From Anas platyrhynchos (taxonomy: Eukaryota > Chordata > Aves > Anseriformes > Anatidae), in assembly GCF_047663525.1 (NCBI RefSeq), contig NC_092587.1, positions 196,103,501 to 196,167,500 on the forward strand: a DNA stretch of 64,000 nucleotides. Reading direction: 5' to 3'. Below, in pieces: positions 58,701-64,000 of the stretch. The notes beneath the pieces were generated by a model. The model did not search any database and was not told the origin of the DNA. It worked only from the letters and a program-made list of their open reading frames with translations. The position numbers and the translations under genes were made by a program. Position 1 is the first letter of the stretch. The number at the start of each line of letters is the position of its first letter.

Positions 58701-60658
58701 TCATTAGGGACATCAGAGGAAAATTCCCTTCTCCTCTGAGAGACCTCAGGTCTAGAAGTCTGATCTTTAAGGATCCCACTCATGGAAACACACAAAGCTT
58801 CTTCTATAGACATTTATCTATGTCTATAGACATTTCTATAAACTTTTCAACTATTTCTATAGATGCTACTGGGGAGAAGGAAAACTTCTGTATGGTGAGA
58901 GTTACAGCATGCTTAGGGATAACAGAAGAGATAATAAGATAATCCGACCAATGAATAAAAGTCCTAAAATTCTGAGTGGGCTTCAGTCCTTAGCCCTCTT
59001 GTGACTGGTCCTGGTGGAAAGGCAGCTTCAGAGAGCTGAAATATCAATGAAGGATTTTCTGTGACTTTTCCTTCTTCTGTCTTAAAGACTGGAACAAGAC
59101 AAGCTATGGTCTTCCAAGTCCATATGAGAGAGGAGAATCTGCTATGGTACTGCCGTTTGTTTTACACTATCTCTGCCCAGCATACGTCTCCATTGCTGGC
59201 TTAGGAGCCATCGCTGCTGCTGCAATGTCTTCTGCAGACTCAGCACTTCTTTCTGCCAGCTCCATGTTTGCTCACAACATCTACAGAAAAATCCTGAGGA
59301 AACAGGTACTTGGTTACAGCACTCAGCAGCTTTGGTGTCAGGTTAGATGCTTTAGTTTCAGGACAGGTGCAAATCCTTTCTGCATTGCCCACAATTAGAG
59401 GTGTTGTCCTTCAGCTGCTGAAGTTCTACAGAGCTTGAAACATAGGTCACAGAAGAAAGAATGGTTTGGGTTGGAAGGGACCTTAAAGCCCATCCAGCTC
59501 CACCCCCTGCCATGGGCAGGGACACCTCCCACCAGCCCAGGTTGCCCAAAGCCCCATCCAGCCTGGCCTTGAGCACCTCCAGGGATGGGGCATCCACAGC
59601 TTCTCTGGGCAGCCTGGGACAGGGCCTCACCACCCTCTGAGTGAAGAATTTCTTATGTATATCTAACCTAAATCTCCCCTCTTGTAGTTTAAAGCCATTC
59701 CCCCTTGTCCTGTCACTGCACCCCCTGACAAAGAGTCCCTCCCCAGCTTTCCTGTAGCCCCCTTTAGGTACTGGCAGGTCGCTGTAAGGTACTCCCTGGG
59801 GCCTTCCCTTCTCCAGGCTGAACAACCCCAACTCCCTCAGCCTGTCTTCACAGGAGAGGTGCTCCAGCCCTCTGATCATCCTTGTGGTCCTTCTCTGGAC
59901 TTGTTCTAATACTTCCATGCCCTCCTTGTGCTGGGGGCCCCAGAGCTGAACGCAGGGCTCTAGTTGGGGCCTCACAAGAGCAGAGCAGAGGGGGACAATC
60001 CCCCTCACCCCGCTGGCCATGCTGCATTTGATGCAGCCCAGGACACGGTTGGCCATGTGGACGCAGCGAAGGCTTGGTGGGAACCAGCCTGGGGCAGGGC
60101 AATGCTGTTGTAATGTTACAATCTCATGTTTTTCAGGCTACAGAAGGGGAGGTCTTATGGGCCATGAGGATCTCCATGCTGGTGTTTGGGGCCGGGGCTG
60201 CTGGCCTAGCTTTTTACTCCAGCTCTGTCTACGACCTCTGGTTCCTCAGCGGGGAGCTGGTGTATGCCCTGCTCTTCCCCCAGCTGTGCTGTGCTCTCTT
60301 TGTTCCCAGCACCAACACCTACGGCTCAGCTGCTGGCTTCTTGGTTGGGCTCCTCCTGAGGCTGCTGGCAGGGGAGCCTGCCCTGAAAATCCCCCCTGTC
60401 ATCCACTACCCAGGCTGCACCCTCATGAACGGGACCTACACGCAGCTCTTCCCCTATAAAACATTCACCATGCTTCTCACCCTGGGGACTATCGTTGCTG
60501 TTTCGTACCTGGCTGTGGTTTTGTTTCGGAGAAACCTCCTTCCCCGCAGATGGGATGTCTGCAATGTGCTGGGGGAAACCCGCACCCTCGTCCCCCTGCG
60601 CTGGGTGGACAAATGGACAGGTACACAAACAGCCGCACTGCAAGAGAATCAGGATTAA
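52540..60658 (+). CDS. SLC5A7-like sodium/choline-type symporter (CHT1 paralogue), complete
   Basis: Eight coding exons (178, 114, 156, 149, 144, 154, 218 and 522 bp) join in frame to 544 residues of an SLC5-family sodium/solute symporter. The best match by eye is the high-affinity choline transporter CHT1: [14 protein letters not shown] (60-73), [13 protein letters not shown] (102-114), [13 protein letters not shown] (128-140), [16 protein letters not shown] (177-192), [12 protein letters not shown] (252-263) and [13 protein letters not shown] (328-340). The SSADS motif (346-350), in the helix that forms the family's second sodium site, is intact. Sequon N301-K-T lies at the same number as the glycosylated Asn of human CHT1. 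Differences are many (about 60% identity in the best blocks) and the C-terminal tail is about 36 residues shorter, so this is not orthologous SLC5A7. The substrate is inferred as choline or a related solute; location plasma membrane. Intron 4 uses a GC donor. The start is set by alignment of [11 protein letters not shown] with MAFHVEGLIAI. Confidence 0.9.
53742..53855 (+). CDS. CHT1-like coding exon 2
   Basis: 114 bp for residues 60-98. It contains [20 protein letters not shown] and [18 protein letters not shown], strongly CHT1-like. The acceptor is CGTGTTTACAG and the donor GTAAAT. It has no ATG of its own, so it is seen by homology and splice sites. Confidence 0.9.
55539..55694 (+). CDS. 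CHT1-like coding exon 3
   Basis: 156 bp for residues 98-150: [51 protein letters not shown]. The acceptor is CTTCTGACAG and the donor GTAAAT. Phase 1 at both ends. Confidence 0.92.
56186..56334 (+). CDS. CHT1-like coding exon 4 (GC donor)
   Basis: 149 bp for residues 150-199: [20 protein letters not shown] and [20 protein letters not shown], ending TLSL. The acceptor is TTCTGTAG. The only junction that keeps frame and homology into exon 5 ([10 protein letters not shown], as in CHT1 GL|WISVPFAL) is CTG|GCAAGT, a GC donor. Confidence 0.9.
56852..56995 (+). CDS. CHT1-like coding exon 5
   Basis: 144 bp for residues 200-247: [44 protein letters not shown]. The acceptor is TTCTTCCCTAG and the donor GTATGG. 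Phase 0 at both ends. The middle is more diverged from CHT1 than the ends. Confidence 0.88.
58014..58167 (+). CDS. CHT1-like coding exon 6
   Basis: 154 bp for residues 248-298 plus one base: [39 protein letters not shown]. The acceptor is GGATGTTTCAG and the donor GTAAAA. An open reading frame runs in from upstream, but homology and the acceptor put the exon start here. Confidence 0.9.
59088..59305 (+). CDS. CHT1-like coding exon 7
   Basis: 218 bp for residues 299-371: [60 protein letters not shown]. It carries the glycosylation sequon N301 and the SSADS sodium-site motif. The acceptor is TTCTGTCTTAAAG and the donor GTACTT. Confidence 0.92.
59456..60062 (-). mobile_element. CR1 retroposon, 5'-truncated, C-terminal reverse-transcriptase frame still open
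   Basis: Reverse-oriented CR1 from its 3' end (GAATGGTTTGGGTTGGAAGG) through the 3' UTR into the end of ORF2. On the minus strand a frame of over 200 codons carries CR1 ORF2 tail motifs ([78 protein letters not shown]). It occupies most of CHT1-like intron 7 and stops about 75 bp before the exon 8 acceptor. The 5' edge is approximate. Confidence 0.93.
60137..60658 (+). CDS. CHT1-like coding exon 8 with stop
   Basis: 522 bp for residues 372-544. It contains [40 protein letters not shown] and [20 protein letters not shown], the last membrane segments, and a short tail ending TAALQENQD before TAA. It is noticeably richer in G/C at third positions than exons 1-7. The acceptor is CATGTTTTTCAG. 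Confidence 0.92.
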   Translation, partial: ATEGEVLWAMRISMLVFGAGAAGLAFYSSSVYDLWFLSGELVYALLFPQLCCALFVPSTNTYGSAAGFLVGLLLRLLAGEPALKIPPVIHYPGCTLMNGTYTQLFPYKTFTMLLTLGTIVAVSYLAVVLFRRNLLPRRWDVCNVLGETRTLVPLRWVDKWTGTQTAALQENQD

Positions 60659-60765
60659 TTGTGGGGCCTCGTTTGAAAGGACCCACTGCACTCTGCAATT
60701 AGCGTCTGGAGCTGCTCTTCCTTTTGCTTTCTCCAGCAATGAATTATTTAAAGTCCTCGCGGAGT

Positions 60766-60771
60766 AATAAA
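60766..60771 (+). terminator. Poly(A) signal of the CHT1-like gene
   Basis: AATAAA 108 bases after the stop codon, consistent with a short 3' UTR. Confidence 0.7.
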
Positions 60772-61335
60772 GATGCAATCCATTCATGCAAGGAGAGTGA
60801 GTGAGCTCAAAGTCTGACGTGATTAAAGGCGCGCGGTGGTGGAGCATGATCCTGTGGCGGTGACCACGGGGCACCACGGGCCCAAGCTGCTCCAGGGTGT
60901 CCCTGATTCCCCACCCGAAGGCAAGGCCCCAACATTTATGGCATGCTCGAGTCACATACTTTTCTCACCACAAAGGAAATACGTTGATGTTTAATAGATT
61001 AGGCATTCTTGATTTAAAGGGGGGGAAAAAAAAGTGAGTAAACCTGTTCCCATTGAAACAGCTAGAGTTTTAGTGTAAACTTCCCCAGGGAGGGCATTAG
61101 GTATAAAACACTGATTGCTGAATGCCATGCAATCTCCACAGCAGTCAATCAGCAATATCAGTTCTACACTGTTCTTTATATGCTTTAGAAAGCTTTCCCT
61201 GAGATCACGATATCTTTTGCGTATGCTTCTCCCTAGCTGTGTTTTCAGGTCACGTAGGCAGTCTGCTGTCACGTGGCTGAGGAGAGGACATCCCCCCAAC
61301 CAGGACTTGGTCTGACAGAGCAGAGGAGCAAGATC

Positions 61336-61669
61336 ACAGAACCACGGCATGGTTTGGGTTGGAAGGGACCTTAAAGCCCACCCAGCTCCACCCCCCTGCC
61401 ATGGGCAGGGACACCTCCCACCAGCCCAGGTTGCCCAAAGCCCCATCCAGCCTGGCCTTGAGCACCTCCAGGGATGGGGCATCCACAGCTTCTCTGGGCA
61501 GCCTGTGCCAGGGCCTCACTACCTTCTAAGTAAAGAATTTCTTCCTTATATCTAATCTAAATCTCCCCTCTTTGAGTTTAAAACCATTCCCCCTTGTCCT
61601 GTCACTATACTCCCTGATAAACAGTCCCTCCCCAACTTTCTTGTAGGCCCCCTTCAGGTACTGGAAGAC
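61336..61669 (-). mobile_element. CR1 retroposon 3' fragment
   Basis: Reverse-oriented CR1 3' end: GCATGGTTTGGGTTGGAAGG, CATGGGCAGGGACACCTCCC, TTGAGTTTAAAACCATTCCC to CCCTTCAGGTACTGG. It is very similar over about 330 bp to the copy at 59.46 kb and in the same orientation. Confidence 0.93.
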
Positions 61670-63227
61670 AAAGCAGAAGCCTTTAATTACTGCGTTTAAA
61701 AAAAAGTGTTAGGTAGCCGCTATTCACAAAAACACAACCAGCTGGAAAACTGGAGGTGGCTGGGAGATTCATGAGCAAGTGAGCTCTCTAACACTCCTGG
61801 TTAAATCACTTGTGCCGAGGTGTTACCCAAGCTGAATTAGGGGGATGCTGTGAGACACCTTCACAAATTGTTGTACAGGACCTCAGAGGGCTGTGATGAC
61901 AGAACAGTGCTGGGAAAAGGCACTGGCCCTGCCCTCAAGGACATGAAACCCTGAAGGCACGATCCCAAAAGATTCAAGCCACCAAGTCTTTATGGAAAAG
62001 CCCCTGGTACCGTGTTTGTATAAATTCTTAATGGGTCAGAAAAAAAATATGGCCCAGCTAACTATTGGGTTTGGTCCATTGCCTGAAGTCTGATGGACTG
62101 AAAGCATCCCTCAGGCTTGGGCTGTTAAGATAGGAGCTGAAATAAATATTCAGAAAGGTCCTGCAATGATGGCTGTCATTTTAAGTACAGTGGCTCACCA
62201 GGAGTCAGTCACAACCCACCCACCATGGCCAGCAGGAACTGGGCAGCCCCTCACCACAAAGCAGCAGTGGGAGATGCTGTGCATGGAAACACCTGGCACT
62301 GGAGGGACAGCACATAACAGCATGTCCACAAGACACATAACAGCATATCCACAATACCAGAGCAATGGACAGCCTGCTGAGCTGCAGGACATGAAAGCAA
62401 CACGCTGCTTGGTGAGTTGTGTCCAGCACACACCGTGCACACACATAGTGAGAAGTGATGCTGCTGGCACCGTGCACTCCTGCAGCAAACTTAGTGAGGA
62501 GCCACATGCTGCTCTGAACTGTGCCAAGGCAAGGTGCAGTGACTTGGGACAAGGATTGACAGCCCTGGGCTCTAGATAAAGCCTTGATCACTCTGCCCTT
62601 CATGGAGAGCATCCTTTAAAATACCTTCTCCAGCATCATCCTCAGCAAGATGGAAATTCTGCTCCTCATCAGAAAGATTATCACATTACATTATTCTCCA
62701 CCCTAGTGTTGGTAGACACCTGTGTACAGCAGTCCTGTTGACATGCTGTGTTAAATCAAGTCCAGAAATTCCTTCCTGTATATCTAGAGGCTGTCATTAA
62801 TTGAAATGTGTGTTTAGAAAGCACAAAAACAAATGTTTTGAAAATTAAAAGCCCTAGGCAGTCACCCACTGAAATCTTTCACACCTGTGATTTGAGAGGG
62901 AGCATGTGAGGTCGTGCTTAGCTAAGGGAGACACCAAAGCTATCATTACCTCAGTGCCAGAAGAACCAGGCTCCTGTTAAATCACAGTTGCTATAGCTCA
63001 TTCAGGAATACTCCCCCGATTTAGGGATGACCTAGTTTGGGTGCTGAACATCTCCCTGTGTGGAGCAGACCAAAACTTTCCCAATGCACTTTGCATAAGG
63101 GCCTGCTGCACATCCCTAACAAGAATGAAACTCCAAATTACTTATGTCAAGGCCAGCATCCCATTCACAGATCACCCTACCCAGCAGCTCTGAAGGGTAA
63201 ATGACTTGATCTTTCTCCTCAGAAGAG

Positions 63228-63414
63228 CAGTCAGGCACTGGGACGGGTTGCCCAGGGAAATTGTGGTGTCACCATCCCTGGGGGTGTTCAAGGAAAGGTT
63301 GGACGTGGTGCTTGGGGACATGGTTTGGTGATGACATTGGTGGTAGGGGGATGGTTGGACCAGATGATCTTGGAGGTCTTTTCTAACCTTAATGATTCTG
63401 TGATTCTATGATCT
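63228..63414 (+). mobile_element. CR1 retroposon 3' fragment with 8-bp tail
   Basis: Plus-oriented CR1 end: GGCACTGGGACGGGTTGCCC, AGGGAAATTGTGGTGTCACC, GGTTGGACCAGATGATCTTG, GAGGTCTTTTCTAACCTTAA, then tail units GATTCTGTGATTCTATGAT. Confidence 0.9.
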
Positions 63415-64000
63415 GGAGATATCTTTTCTCTTCACCACTGAGCCCAACTTCTCCAGCTGTTCCAAGAGTCCCCAAGCTTGACATTAAATCAGGCATTTTT
63501 CCTGGCAGGCAGTAGATCCCCAGCTTCCCAAGGCAGCACCAAAGTCCAGCACTGTGAGGCAGAACATTGCTGGCGAGCACCACGGTCACGTCACCACCCA
63601 GCATCACCGCAGAAGACTCTCAGCGTGTTCAAATAGGAACATCTTTAATGCTGTGGGGGGTATCTGGCACACTCAGCAGGGACACTTTGCCCTTACAAAG
63701 CTCCTCTGAATTTCATACCGCTGAAACACACTGCTTCGCGTGGTGGGACTGAAATGGGAAGGACACAATGACTGTAACTCTCCCGAATGTTTACCATTTT
63801 CCACCCTTATATGACTCCCTCCTCAGAACATCCCCCAGCAAGCTTAAAAGGAAAACATTCATCAAGGTCAGGCAAAGTTTTGAAAGAAATTAGCTGCAAG
63901 TAAAATAAATATAAAAGCAATTCTAGCCTATACTTTATGACAAAATGCCTAGTTGTTCCAGTCCAGCACACCCAATGTCCTTGAGGTGCTGCCAGCACAG

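Larger units (their letters stand above)
52718..60136 (+). other. CHT1-like introns 1-7
   Basis: Introns 52718-53741, 53856-55538, 55695-56185, 56335-56851, 56996-58013, 58168-59087 and 59306-60136. Notable contents are five TAGAC copies at 55436-55460 in intron 2, an A-run at about 57380 in intron 5, a TCTATAGACATTT local duplication near 58803-58865 in intron 6, and the CR1 filling most of intron 7. No other coding sequence recognised. Confidence 0.75.
60659..64000. other. Intergenic region downstream of the CHT1-like gene
   Basis: Contains the 3' UTR and poly(A) signal, then unique-looking sequence with two CR1 copies. Frames at 62.16-62.61 kb on both strands overlap each other and resemble nothing I know. 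No gene is supported up to the right edge. Confidence 0.65.

Noticed and set aside
60326..60955. 209-codon minus-strand frame opposite the CHT1-like last exon
   Set aside because: Shadow of the G/C-rich coding exon on the other strand.
60991..61482. 163-codon minus-strand frame
   Set aside because: Mostly reverse-oriented CR1 3' UTR sequence read through into flanking DNA.
1..64000. CRISPR arrays, bacterial operons, phage or plasmid genes
   Set aside because: Nothing of the kind; intron-split vertebrate genes and avian CR1 repeats run through the whole window.

Overview
The window is vertebrate nuclear DNA from a bird. Short coding exons with GT/AG borders are separated by long introns. CR1 retroposons of the avian kind, with 8-bp tails of the ATTCTATG type, are scattered throughout. 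There are also two avian retroviral solo LTRs with 5-bp target duplications. I saw no rRNA, tRNA, CRISPR array or prokaryotic operon structure. Family identifications rest on comparison with sequences I remember; no search was run.

Left part (1 to about 18.3 kb, minus strand): the 5' half of a multicopper ferroxidase gene, closest to hephaestin-like 1 (HEPHL1). Eight coding exons join in one frame and give the first 501 residues. These cover the signal peptide, cupredoxin domains 1 and 2 and the start of domain 3. The rest of the gene lies beyond the left edge. Intron 1 is about 9.65 kb and carries a 209-bp (AAGAG)n tract. A TATA-like box lies about 90 bp upstream of the start codon.

Middle (18.3 to 35.6 kb): intergenic DNA with no gene I can support. 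It holds a long AT tract, homopolymers, an internally deleted solo LTR, CR1 pieces, and a GC/CpG-richer stretch near 32.8-33.1 kb.

35.6 to 45.8 kb (plus strand): a complete four-coding-exon gene for a 193-residue four-transmembrane L6 protein (TM4SF1/4/5/18 family).

45.8 to 52.5 kb: intergenic. It contains a 593-bp solo LTR with a CRE palindrome and a TATA box, in the same orientation as the next gene.

52.5 to 60.7 kb (plus strand): a complete eight-coding-exon gene for a 544-residue SLC5 sodium/solute symporter. It is clearly related to the high-affinity choline transporter CHT1 (SLC5A7), but by my estimate only about 60% identical to the human protein in its best regions, so it is a paralogue and not the neuronal SLC5A7. 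One intron uses a GC donor. A poly(A) signal follows the stop.

60.7 to 64 kb: intergenic, with two CR1 copies.

The three genes are all membrane or secretory-pathway proteins (copper oxidase, tetraspan, solute symporter), but nothing in the sequence shows that they work together. The most unusual content is the complete CHT1-like paralogue and the placing of a HEPHL1-like ferroxidase beside a TM4SF gene. In mammals, as I recall, the TM4SF1/4/18 cluster sits beside ceruloplasmin, while HEPHL1 is on another chromosome.
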